Below are positions 1-7,077 of a stretch of DNA of 64,000 nt, piece after piece. Below the pieces are notes generated by a model. That model was not told the DNA's origin, made no database searches, and was given only the letters and a program-made list of their open reading frames with translations. The translations under genes were made by a program, and so were the position numbers. This DNA is from Marinomonas algicola. GTDB lineage: Bacteria > Pseudomonadota > Gammaproteobacteria > Pseudomonadales > Marinomonadaceae. Position 1 is the first letter of the stretch; every line of letters starts with the position of its first letter. The DNA lies in NCBI RefSeq assembly GCF_014805825.1, contig NZ_CP061941.1:4092001-4156000 (forward strand), in the 5' to 3' direction.

Positions 1-188
1 TTTGATATTTCAGGGTCAGTAACCATCTTTTCCATGAAAGCTACAGAATCATGGCCTTCCTTAAGATCCCACTTATCTAGAATGACATGAATGCCAGATT
101 CGGTTAACTCGTTTGCTAACTCAATAACCCATTGCTCGTGTGTTGGATTAGACCAACTATAAGATATAAATAATTTTGGGGTTTCCAT
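1..188 (-). CDS. TIR/SEFIR-domain protein, N-terminal part only
   Basis: The gene starts at 188 and runs off the window edge, leaving 62 codons. The translation opens METPKLFISYSW, then has a WVIELANEL segment, ILDKWDLKEGHD and an FMEKMVTDPEI segment. An N-terminal FISYSW strand with a downstream DKWDLKxGxD loop is characteristic of bacterial TIR/SEFIR domains, often NAD hydrolases in defence proteins or signalling adaptors. The effector or sensor half lies outside the window, so the role cannot be set. It follows the 183-residue gene on the same strand with 45 bases between them, in a repeat-rich accessory region. Confidence 0.8.
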   Translation of the reverse strand, partial: METPKLFISYSWSNPTHEQWVIELANELTESGIHVILDKWDLKEGHDSVAFMEKMVTDPEIS

Positions 189-236
189 CAGAGTTTAATT
201 CCTTGGTGGGCATAACGCCCTGTTAACAGCTTGTTA
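189..236 (-). repeat. attC-like palindromic remnant between two minus-strand genes
   Basis: On the minus strand, CATAAC directly after the 183-residue gene is matched by GTTATG about 16 bases on, with an inner CTGTTAACAG palindrome. The RYYYAAC / GTTRRRY-like ends and placement just after a stop codon recall integron attC sites. At about 30 bases it is much shorter than a functional attC, so at most it is a remnant. Confidence 0.35.
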
Positions 237-785
237 TGTGTTCATTGCTAGGTTTACAGCACTAACATTAGCCCCATTAACCTCAAGCTCTAAATTAACT
301 TTTTTATTTTGTACAACACTTAAAAATATACTGACGATTTTTATAAGCTGAACATAGTAAACTCGTTTTTTGTACTCTTTATCCGAAGCAAAAAAGAAGC
401 CCATGCAACCTAAACCACCAGGAACAAATGGAGAATATATTTTGCTATGGATAAATTGATTACATAACCTTTCCAAAGCTAGTTCATGCTTATCACTTTT
501 CCCAAAGTGATATTTTTTAGACCACTTTTCATCGTCTTCACTTTCAAGCTCAGCTTTACTTTTAATAGGGTACGAAATTAAACTAGTATTATAACCTGAT
601 AGCTCCGTACTAAGTAATTTACTCTCTTTCAATTTACGAATTGCGTAACAACCAAGAAATACGGCTTTTTCTGTTTTAAATTCAAGTTCGTTATCCCACA
701 CAGTTGTACGATATAAGCTCTCTAAGAATTTCGCGGACTCTCTCAATTCATTTAGCCAATATTCTTTTGTATATTCTTCAATCAA
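234..785 (-). CDS. Hypothetical protein, 183 residues
   Basis: I do not recognise this protein. It is soluble-looking, starts MIEEYTKEYWLNELRESAKFL, has charged helices in the first half and a glycine-rich segment (FVPGGLGCMGFFF) near residues 120-133. No signal peptide or membrane segment is seen. AT-rich codon use and flanking attC-like palindromes fit an acquired cassette-type gene. Its upstream sequence (807-970) is repeated at 4968-5145 upstream of an unrelated gene, so the two may share a promoter segment. Confidence 0.7.
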   Translation of the reverse strand: MIEEYTKEYWLNELRESAKFLESLYRTTVWDNELEFKTEKAVFLGCYAIRKLKESKLLSTELSGYNTSLISYPIKSKAELESEDDEKWSKKYHFGKSDKHELALERLCNQFIHSKIYSPFVPGGLGCMGFFFASDKEYKKRVYYVQLIKIVSIFLSVVQNKKVNLELEVNGANVSAVNLAMNT

Positions 786-806
786 ACCTCAACTCCTACA
801 CACATA

Positions 807-970
807 ACTACTAAGCGGTTGTTAAATGGCGCCGCCATGGTTATGAACGGCTGCTTTATTAATAGGGAGTTTGCTTTTTCAAAATTGGCGACGTCCCTGT
901 TTACATCGTGGTGTTTTTTGTACTCTTCAAAAGTACTCTTAACAATCCTTTGTGTTTCTTATATTTTACT
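807..970 (-). repeat. Upstream block shared with 4968-5145, with covarying palindrome
   Basis: About 160 bases here recur nearly unchanged at 4968-5145. Both lie directly upstream of minus-strand genes that are otherwise unrelated. The block begins with CTACTAAGCGGTTGTTAA followed by a palindrome: ATGGCG-C-CGCCAT here and ATGGCT-C-AGCCAT in the other copy. The one differing pair changes on both arms, so the palindrome is kept. It may be an attC/attI-like site with a promoter, or a duplicated leader. Confidence 0.6.
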
Positions 971-1066
971 ACTTCTACTCGAATTCTAAATATTAGACAA
1001 GTAAGATCCCTGAGACTTCACTACCTGATAGTTTTTACCCTTGCCATGACTTGATGCCATTCTTTT

Positions 1067-1285
1067 CTAACGACTATTGAACCTCCGCTGGGTATCTTGG
1101 TTGTTATCTCCCAGATACACTACCTTTGATTCACCACAAGATGGACATCGACACCCTGCTGGAACCGTGTCTGCTTTATAACTGGCTATGGTAGCCCGAC
1201 ATTCCAATGCAAATCTGCAATAAACATCCCATGGACGGCTCATTAAATGACTCAGTGTGCCATCCCATGCTGTCTTTTCAATCGT
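1067..1285 (-). pseudogene. Degenerate coding remnant with CPSCG zinc-ribbon knuckle
   Basis: A 72-codon open frame on the minus strand reads like real protein: LSHLMSRPWDVYCRFALEC, then CRCPSCGESKVVYLGD, ending QRRFNSR-stop. The Cys pairs suggest a zinc ribbon. The second repeat copy (3081-3257) carries the first half with a 13-base length difference that changes the frame, so the original gene is broken in both. I cannot name the family; a mobile-element or phage-type protein is one possibility. Confidence 0.4.
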
Positions 1286-1698
1286 TGATCATACGCTTGG
1301 CGTAATTCGCTTACCATCGTGCCTCAAAAACGGTTTATTGGCCTAAAGATCAACGTTTCATGCACCCAAGCGAGTTCGGATGACTAAAAGCGCTTTGTCG
1401 GCCTGAAGGCCGACCTACAAAAGATTCTCATTTTAGGTGTGATGTGATACTACATGAAAAGTCTGCGTTTTTTCTGCGCTGACGACGACAGTGACGCAAG
1501 CAGAAAAGACGAAGGCTTTTTGAGTTCATACATTCTAAGAGCATTTGGGTGACTCAAAAGCGATTTGGCGGAATAAATCCCAACCTACTAGAATTGCATA
1601 TTCCAACATTAGAGTGTTTTTCATCAAAATAACCTGATAAAAGGCACCAAGCTTCCGTTACTTTTACCTCGCTATTTTCACCATTTACGCTTGTGAAC

Positions 1699-1887
1699 TG
1701 TGCTTAAAATACAGTCTAAACTGCACATTCCATCCTTTAAATTCTTAATTAATCCCAATCATACACACATCAAGTAACAACCGCGGAAGCCAGGTCCAAA
1801 GGCTATTTTTATTACTTTCATTGCGTAATAATCACTCCATCGAAACGCAACAGCGTTTCACATTCATATCAAATTTGGAGATACATT
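1699..1887 (+). promoter_or_regulatory. Conserved leader of the 94-residue exported protein, copy 1
   Basis: The block opens with TGTGCTTAAAATAC (possible -10 region), then AAACTGCACATTCCATCCTT, a GGAAGCC...AAAGGCT segment followed by Ts, and a hairpin GAAACGC-AACA-GCGTTTC at 1842-1859. GGAG precedes the ATG. The TGTGCT, AAACTGCACATTCCATCC and hairpin elements are kept in all five paralogues, including the two whose surrounding DNA has diverged, which suggests a functional leader. It does not match a riboswitch class I recognise. Confidence 0.6.
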
Positions 1888-2172
1888 ATGAACACATTGA
1901 CTAAAGCAACATTGGCTCTTTTAACCTCTTCTGTTATCGCTACGTCCGCGTTTGCGGTAAACGGTTCTTCTGATGATTCCGCTTACGAAACGTACCGTAA
2001 CAGCATCTCAAGTGTAGAAGCTTTATCAAATACGCTTGATGCGAAAGGCATTGAATACAATGCCGACGTTAATCTGAAAGGCGCCAACACCTTCTCTAAA
2101 AAAGCAGAAGCGTACAACGACAAGTACGAAGAACTTCAAACTATCTTCAATGCAAACCACTTTGCAAACTAA
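1888..2172 (+). CDS. Small exported protein of a five-member local family, copy 1
   Basis: The product is 94 residues. It has a Sec signal peptide (MNTLTKATLALL...ATSAFA, cleavage expected after residue 23) and an acidic, Cys-free mature part of about 71 residues. Two likely helices are visible, YETYRNSISSVEALSNTLD and KKAEAYNDKYEELQTIF, and the chain ends HFAN. The location is probably periplasmic or secreted. The sequence is identical to copy 2 and differs by one signal-peptide residue from copy 3. No family name comes to mind and no function can be assigned. It is monocistronic, between its own leader and terminator. Confidence 0.85.
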   Translation: MNTLTKATLALLTSSVIATSAFAVNGSSDDSAYETYRNSISSVEALSNTLDAKGIEYNADVNLKGANTFSKKAEAYNDKYEELQTIFNANHFAN

Positions 2173-2223
2173 GTTAGTTACATCGATTTAAGATCCGCTC
2201 TTCCTTTTACAAGGTTCCTTTTT

Positions 2224-2256
2224 AGCCAGATTATCCTTTGATACTCTGGCTTTTTT
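2224..2256 (+). terminator. Intrinsic terminator of exported-protein copy 1
   Basis: The stem AGCCAGATTATC / GATACTCTGGCT has one mismatch and a CTTT loop, and is followed by six Ts. The same stem follows copies 2, 3 and 4. Confidence 0.85.
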
Positions 2257-2496
2257 ATTCAGCCCTTCTAGCACCTGATCTAGCCTTATTTCCAGATAAA
2301 CAGCTCACCCTTCAGCAACGTACATTCACTCTGAACAAACTCGGCATCCATTACAATTTTTTGTGTTGAGTCGGTTCATGTATGAGTGACGATAACATTA
2401 AAGACGATCCAATCATTGTAACCACTCTAGCAGTCGAAAAACGCGAAACTGTGATCGCCATAGACCCTTAATGACCTGTATTGTTAGCTATGTTAG
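2257..2496. other. Intergenic stretch, no convincing gene
   Basis: It holds a 29-codon + strand ORF (2382-2471, MSDDNIKDDPIIV) and a minus-strand open fragment ending GELFIWK-stop near 2289. A similar minus-strand fragment ending GEFSWK-stop lies near 6095. Both may be ends of lost genes, but neither has a clear start or RBS. Confidence 0.3.
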
Positions 2497-2841
2497 TCAA
2501 AGCATGCTCCGATTACAGTAAGTTGCCTTTTCAAACTCACTGACATCCATCGCAATATTTGAAACATGTGGAAACATAGTAACTAGCTTTCCAACAACCG
2601 ATTGTGACAACATTGCCCGCTGTTCAGTGGTGCGACCCTCCATAATGTTCGAAAAAACATGAATAAACAGTTCACGTTTTCCCCCAACTAAATACTTATT
2701 GTAAGGGTTAACTCGGACTTTAATATCACTGCTATCAAACAAACCAGAGGCCATAGCAACCAAATGAATTTGCTCTGCAATATATTCCTCGGAGTGACTT
2801 TCCAGCAACTCAACCGAGCAATCGATTTTAAAATGTGGCAT
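2497..2841 (-). CDS. CHMI-like tautomerase (5-carboxymethyl-2-hydroxymuconate isomerase family)
   Basis: The 114-residue product starts MPHFKIDCS, placing Pro2 where the catalytic N-terminal proline of the family sits. Further family-like features are the IKVRVNPY segment, a GGKRELFIHVF strand and LMEGR-like NIMEGRTTEQR. Known members isomerise carboxymethyl-hydroxymuconate in homoprotocatechuate degradation (HpcD/HpaF). ATG at 2841 is chosen over upstream codons because only it exposes Pro2, and GGAAG precedes it. No other hpc/hpa gene is in the window, so the substrate is unknown. It sits alone between two repeat copies and may be a cassette gene. Confidence 0.75.
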   Translation of the reverse strand: MPHFKIDCSVELLESHSEEYIAEQIHLVAMASGLFDSSDIKVRVNPYNKYLVGGKRELFIHVFSNIMEGRTTEQRAMLSQSVVGKLVTMFPHVSNIAMDVSEFEKATYCNRSML

Positions 2842-3598
2842 TGATCTTCCTATATACACTGAATTGCTAACGAGGCTGTAGAGTTACTCATTCCCAACCG
2901 ACTTAATTAATGTAACCCCACAATATTGCACATACACCCAAGATTCAAGACTAATGCAAGACATCCAATTTTATAAAGTATTGTAACGAGTACGACTGTT
3001 TTTCCCCTTTTCAGCGGCTTCACTCGTTTCTTTATACTAATGAAGACAGATATTTTAGGCGTCACGGCAATAACAGCCCGGGTAGCCCGACATTCCAATG
3101 CAAATCTGCAATAAACACCCCATGGACGGCTCATTAAATGACTCAGTGTGCCATCCAATGTTGTCTTTTCAATCGTTAATAACGCGCCTTGATCATACGC
3201 TTGGCGTAATTCGCTTACCCTCGCGCCTCTAAAACGGTTTATTGGCCTAAAGACCAACGTTTCATGCGCCCAAGAGAGTTCGGATGGCTAAAAGCGCTTT
3301 GTCGGCCTGAAGGCCAGACAAAAGATTCTCATTTTAGGTGTGGTGTGATACTCATGAAAAGTCTGCGTTTTTTCTGCGCTGACGACGACACTGACGCAAG
3401 CAGAAAAGACGAAGGCTTTTTGAGTTCATACATTCTAAGAGCATTTGGATGACTCAAAAGCGATTTGTCGGGATAAATCCCGACCTACTCGAATTGCATG
3501 CTCCAACATTAGAGTGTTTTTCATCAAAATAACCTGATAAAAGGCACGAAGCTTCCGTTACTTTTGCCTCGCTATTTTCGCCTTTTACGCTTGTGAAC

Positions 3599-3787
3599 TG
3601 TGCTTGAAATACAGTCTAAACTGCACATTCCATCCTTTAAATTCTTAATTAATCCCAATCATACACACATCAAGTAACAACCGCGGAAGCCAGGCCCAAA
3701 GGCTATTTTTATTACTTTCATTGCGTAATAATCACTCCATCGAAACGCAACAGCGTTTCACATTCACATCAAATTTGGAGATACATT
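3599..3787 (+). promoter_or_regulatory. Conserved leader of exported-protein copy 2
   Basis: It has the same elements as the copy 1 leader: TGTGCTTGAAATAC, AAACTGCACATTCC and the hairpin GAAACGC-AACA-GCGTTTC at 3742-3759, with GGAG before the ATG. Confidence 0.6.
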
Positions 3788-4072
3788 ATGAACACATTGA
3801 CTAAAGCAACATTGGCTCTTTTAACCTCTTCTGTTATCGCTACGTCCGCGTTTGCGGTAAACGGTTCTTCTGATGATTCCGCTTACGAAACGTACCGTAA
3901 CAGCATCTCAAGTGTAGAAGCCTTGTCTAATACGCTTGATGCGAAAGGCATTGAATACAATGCCGACGTTAATCTGAAAGGCGCCAACACCTTCTCTAAA
4001 AAAGCAGAAGCGTACAACGACAAGTACGAAGAACTTCAAACTATCTTCAATGCAAACCACTTTGCAAACTAA
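3788..4072 (+). CDS. Small exported protein, copy 2
   Basis: The protein is identical in all 94 residues to the one encoded at 1888-2172. The DNA differs only at a few silent sites, for example in the Leu-Ser codons near residue 46. It has the same Sec signal peptide and no cysteines. Function is unknown. The silent-only differences suggest either recent duplication or gene conversion with protein-level constraint. Confidence 0.85.
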   Translation: MNTLTKATLALLTSSVIATSAFAVNGSSDDSAYETYRNSISSVEALSNTLDAKGIEYNADVNLKGANTFSKKAEAYNDKYEELQTIFNANHFAN

Positions 4073-4122
4073 GTTAGTTACATCGATTTAAGATCTGCTC
4101 TTCCTTTTACAAGGTTCCTTTT

Positions 4123-4156
4123 AGCCAGATTATCCTTTGATACTCTGGCTTTTTTA
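4123..4156 (+). terminator. Intrinsic terminator of exported-protein copy 2
   Basis: AGCCAGATTATC pairs with GATACTCTGGCT around a CTTT loop, followed by a run of Ts. It matches the copy 1 terminator. Confidence 0.85.
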
Positions 4157-4268
4157 TTCAGTCCTTCTAGCACCTGATCTAGCCTTATTTCCAAGGCCTT
4201 ATCGCTTGATTACTTAAAATCCGAAGGGCTTTATTCATTGCGAGATGGCTGGATCGCGCTTCACCACA

Positions 4269-4312
4269 CTAAGTGGCACGCCCTCGGCTCTGGCATCCGG
4301 CAACCCGCTTAG
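4269..4312 (-). repeat. Imperfect palindrome abutting the stop codon of the cold-shock/DUF1294 gene
   Basis: CTAAG at 4269-4273 pairs with CTTAG at 4308-4312, with inner GG/CC and GGC/GCC pairs, forming a 44-base imperfect palindrome. It has no T-tract, so it is a poor terminator. Its place directly after the stop is where a cassette recombination site would lie, but the AAC/GTT core triplets are not clear. Confidence 0.3.
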
Positions 4313-4942
4313 CTATTTTATCAATGGTAAAATCACATTACTTAAAAAGCTTATTCCTTTGTCTGTATGAAGCCAATACAAACCGCCTAAATTTAATAAT
4401 ACGGTAATCCAATAAACAATTTTAAATTCCTCTTTACTAAATTTATGACGCAATTTACTTTGAGCAAAAAAAGCGCCAGGCCAACCACCCGCTAAAGAAA
4501 ATATATGCAAAGTACGTTCTCGTGTTCTCCAACGACCATTTTGAGCAGCCGCTTTGTCAATTGCGTATGCAACAAAAGCAATAAAACTCATAACGAAGTA
4601 CAAACCAGCAATTATGAAAGGCAGCTTTCCAGTAAATACGGACACCAAAAGCCCTATACAAAATAGTAATGTAAAGACACTACCAAATAGATTGCTTTTT
4701 TCAGCTTCACGTCGTTTATTTGATCTTTTTATATCATGGGCAAATTTAATATTTTCAGCTTTAAAACGATTATTATTTTCACGAACCAAATCATAAATAA
4801 TCATATCGCCATTAACAGGTCTACGCGAGCGAGGATTGAAAGCTTTAATATGAACAAATGCGCGGTCTCCACCCCCATTCGGTTCTACAAAACCAAACCC
4901 TTTATCATCATTCCAATTTAACACTTTACCTTGAAGCTTCAT
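4313..4942 (-). CDS. Cold-shock domain / DUF1294 membrane protein
   Basis: The product is 209 residues. Residues 1-70 are a cold-shock domain (KLQGKVLNWNDDKGFGFVEP, then DRAFVHI), a single-strand nucleic-acid binding fold. Then come two membrane segments (about 82-118), the DUF1294 segment with RWRTRERTLHIFSLAGGWPGAFFAQ, and a last hydrophobic stretch. This domain fusion is a known bacterial family of unknown function. ATG at 4942 is chosen because AGAGGT lies just upstream; the reading frame extends to 4999 only through the repeated palindromic block. It lies between repeat copies and may be a cassette gene. Confidence 0.85.
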   Translation of the reverse strand: MKLQGKVLNWNDDKGFGFVEPNGGGDRAFVHIKAFNPRSRRPVNGDMIIYDLVRENNNRFKAENIKFAHDIKRSNKRREAEKSNLFGSVFTLLFCIGLLVSVFTGKLPFIIAGLYFVMSFIAFVAYAIDKAAAQNGRWRTRERTLHIFSLAGGWPGAFFAQSKLRHKFSKEEFKIVYWITVLLNLGGLYWLHTDKGISFLSNVILPLIK

Positions 4943-4967
4943 ATTACCTCTTGAATTTTGATCGCTA

Positions 4968-5145
4968 ACTACTAAGCGGTTGTTAAATGGCTCAGCCATG
5001 GTTATAACCGTCTGTTGAAGGACTACTGTATTTATAGGGAGTTTGCTTTTTCAAAATTGGCGACGTCCCTGTTTACATCGTGGTGTTTTTTGTACTCTTC
5101 AAAAGTACTCTTAACAATCCTTTGTGTTTCTTATATTTTACTACT
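4968..5145 (-). repeat. Second copy of the 807-970 upstream block
   Basis: This is the upstream region of the cold-shock/DUF1294 gene. It matches 807-970, including the palindrome, here ATGGCT-C-AGCCAT. Its right end joins directly to internal sequence of the long repeat unit at 5146, marking a recombination junction. Confidence 0.6.
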
Positions 5146-5492
5146 TGAGTTCATACATTATAAGAGCATTTAGATGACTCAAAAGCGATTTGTCGGGATA
5201 AATCCCGACCTACAAAAGATTCTCATTTTAGGTGTGATGTGATACTCATGAAAAGTCTGCGTTTTTTCTGCGCTGACGACGACAGTGACGCAAGCAGAAA
5301 AGACGAAGGCTTTTTGAGTTCATACATTCTAAGAGCATTTGGGTGACTCAAAAGCGATTTGGCGGGATAAATCCCAACCTACTCGAATTGCATGTTCCAA
5401 CATTAGAGTGTTTTTCATCAAAACAACCTGATAAAAGGCACGAAGCTTCCGTTACTTTTGCCTCGCTATTTTCACCATTTACGCTTTTGAAC

Positions 5493-5681
5493 TGTGCTTA
5501 AAATACAGTCTAAACTGCACATTCCATCCTTTAAATTCTTAATTAATCCCAATCATACACACATCAAGTAACAACCGCGGAAGCCAGGTCCAAAGGCTAT
5601 TTTTATTACTTTCATTGCGTAATAATCACTCCATCGAAACGCAACAGCGCTTCACATTCACATCAAATTTGGAGATACATT
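5493..5681 (+). promoter_or_regulatory. Conserved leader of exported-protein copy 3
   Basis: It has the same promoter-like and leader elements as copies 1 and 2. The hairpin is GAAACGC-AACA-GCGCTTC at 5636-5653, with one central mismatch. Confidence 0.55.
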
Positions 5682-5966
5682 ATGAACACATTGACTAAAG
5701 CAACATTGGCTCTTTTAACCTCTTCTGTTGTCGCTACGTCCGCGTTTGCGGTAAACGGTTCTTCTGATGATTCCGCTTACGAAACGTACCGTAACAGCAT
5801 CTCAAGTGTGGAAGCTTTATCAAATACGCTTGATGCGAAAGGCATTGAATACAATGCCGACGTTAATCTGAAAGGCGCCAACACTTTCTCTAAAAAAGCA
5901 GAAGCGTACAACGACAAGTACGAAGAACTTCAAACTATCTTCAATGCAAACCACTTTGCAAACTAA
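5682..5966 (+). CDS. Small exported protein, copy 3
   Basis: It differs from copies 1 and 2 only by Ile to Val at residue 17 within the signal peptide; the mature part is unchanged. The gene has its own leader and terminator. Function is unknown. Confidence 0.85.
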   Translation: MNTLTKATLALLTSSVVATSAFAVNGSSDDSAYETYRNSISSVEALSNTLDAKGIEYNADVNLKGANTFSKKAEAYNDKYEELQTIFNANHFAN

Positions 5967-6017
5967 GTGAGTTACATCGATTTAAGATACGCTCTCCCTT
6001 TTACAAGGTTCCTTTTT

Positions 6018-6052
6018 AGCCAGATTATCCTTTGATAATCTGGTTTTTTTAT
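6018..6052 (+). terminator. Intrinsic terminator of exported-protein copy 3
   Basis: AGCCAGATTATC pairs with GATAATCTGGTT (one G-T pair), with a CTTT loop and a T-tract. Confidence 0.85.
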
Positions 6053-6165
6053 TTTTGGTGTCATTGATACGACATTCACGTTCTAGGTTCTATTTCCAGC
6101 TAAACTCCCCATCTAATACGGTACAATTAGTCATAATAGCGTTCGTATCCGTTACAAAAGCGTGT

Positions 6166-6588
6166 TTACGCTCGCCGATGTGCCATAGGATGGTTTGGAT
6201 TTAACGCCAACAAATCCCACAAGTTGCCATATAAATCCTGAAATACAGCCACCGTGCCATAATCTTGTTTTTGCGGTTCCCGAACAAACTTAACACCTTC
6301 AGCAACCATGCGGTGATAGTCTCGCCAAAAATCATCCGTACTTAAAAATAAAAACACACGCCCACCAGCTTGATTGCCAACACACTTTTTCTGCTCAGGT
6401 TTCGACGCTTTCGCAAGCAATAAGGTCGTCCCTTGTGAGCCCGGAGGTGAAATGACAACCCAACGCTTATCTTGTTCGGCTTGATACGTGTCTTCTATTA
6501 ACTCAAATTTCAGTTTATGAATGTAAAAGTCTAAGGCGTCATCGTAGTCATCAACGACAATGGCGATGTGAATAAGGGATTGATGCAT
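6166..6588 (-). CDS. VOC-family (glyoxalase/bleomycin-resistance fold) protein
   Basis: This 140-residue protein has a paired beta-alpha-beta-beta-beta VOC fold. His7 in SLIHIAIVVDDYDDALDFYIHKL is the usual first metal ligand. The second half has GVKFVREPQKQDYGTVAVFQDLYGNLWDLL, with the terminal Glu-type ligand replaced by Asp in WDLL. Such proteins range from lyases to antibiotic-binding proteins, and the substrate is not predictable. ATG at 6588 follows the DUF1801 gene on the same strand by 57 bases. Confidence 0.85.
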   Translation of the reverse strand: MHQSLIHIAIVVDDYDDALDFYIHKLKFELIEDTYQAEQDKRWVVISPPGSQGTTLLLAKASKPEQKKCVGNQAGGRVFLFLSTDDFWRDYHRMVAEGVKFVREPQKQDYGTVAVFQDLYGNLWDLLALNPNHPMAHRRA

Positions 6589-6645
6589 GTCTTTCGGCTC
6601 TTTTGATCGATGATTGTATCACTATGAATGATGTCCCCACAGGTT

Positions 6646-7047
6646 TTATGCTCCCAGTAATGGCAAATGCTTTATCTGGTGATAGCGTAAAGACAGTGAG
6701 ATGCAATGCTTTAGCACAGGCCAAGGTACGGCTTCATCGAGACGAAAAAGAACCGCTCGATTGCCTTCATAAACCAGTTCATTGGGGTACAATTCTTTAA
6801 AGGTTTCCACTAATTTCGAACGGCAATTAAAATACAAAGCGTATTGATCGGGGTGTTTGGCTTTCCAGTCAAATCGTATTGTGCTGCCTTGCTTCGCGAT
6901 ATAACTGGGTTCTCCCCATTTTATGGTTTCACTTACGTCTATACACTCTTCTTTTGCCACCGTTAGAATAACCTCTCTTAACTGACTTAAGACGGGCGCA
7001 ACGGCTTCCGGATACGTCTCAAACTTTTGTTTTATCTGTAACTCCAT
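6646..7047 (-). CDS. DUF1801-domain protein
   Basis: The 133-residue product carries the DUF1801 signature: ETIKWGEPSYI followed by IRFDWKAKHPDQYALYFNC, then ELYPNELVYEGNRAVLFRLDEAVPW. The fold is YdhG-like and the function is not known. ATG at 7047 is chosen over GTG at 7053 because AGGTG lies six bases upstream of it. It is probably co-transcribed with the downstream VOC gene. Confidence 0.85.
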   Translation of the reverse strand: MELQIKQKFETYPEAVAPVLSQLREVILTVAKEECIDVSETIKWGEPSYIAKQGSTIRFDWKAKHPDQYALYFNCRSKLVETFKELYPNELVYEGNRAVLFRLDEAVPWPVLKHCISLSLRYHQIKHLPLLGA

Positions 7048-7077
7048 AATCACCTCAGTTAATCCATCAGCCTTGTA

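Larger units (their letters stand above)
1190..2294 (+). repeat. Long repeat unit, copy A
   Basis: This 1.1 kb unit matches 3081-4193 nearly base for base and, over its right 0.9 kb, 5146-6052. It contains part of a broken minus-strand coding remnant, a non-coding stretch, the leader and gene for the 94-residue exported protein, and its terminator. Differences between copies are scattered single bases and small indels, so the duplications look recent. Confidence 0.85.
3081..4193 (+). repeat. Long repeat unit, copy B
   Basis: This is the second full copy of the 1.1 kb unit at 1190-2294, in the same orientation. It includes the broken minus-strand remnant at its left end (about 3081-3257), the leader, the exported-protein gene and the terminator. 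A 13-base insertion relative to copy A lies near 3179. Confidence 0.85.
5146..6052 (+). repeat. Long repeat unit, copy C (left-truncated)
   Basis: It matches the right 0.9 kb of copies A and B. The TTGAGTTCATACATT...CCGACCTAC segment occurs twice inside this copy (5146-5213 and about 5315-5393), an internal duplication not present in A or B. Confidence 0.8.

Noticed and set aside
1699..1887. Known riboswitch class (c-di-GMP, cobalamin, glycine, SAM) in the exported-protein leaders
   Set aside because: I looked for their signature blocks and found none; the conserved hairpin and boxes do not match.
2382..2471. A 29-codon + strand ORF (MSDDNIKDDPIIV...)
   Set aside because: It has no RBS and no similar copy elsewhere in the window; too short to support.
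2907..3257. A 116-codon minus-strand frame in repeat copy B
   Set aside because: Only the part from 3081 matches the coding remnant; the rest is unrelated low-quality sequence, so it is treated as a broken remnant and not a gene.
3264..3452. A 62-codon + strand frame (MRPREFGWLKALC...) in the long repeat
   Set aside because: The equivalent frame is interrupted in copies A and C, there is no RBS, and it lies in the non-coding stretch upstream of the exported-protein leader.
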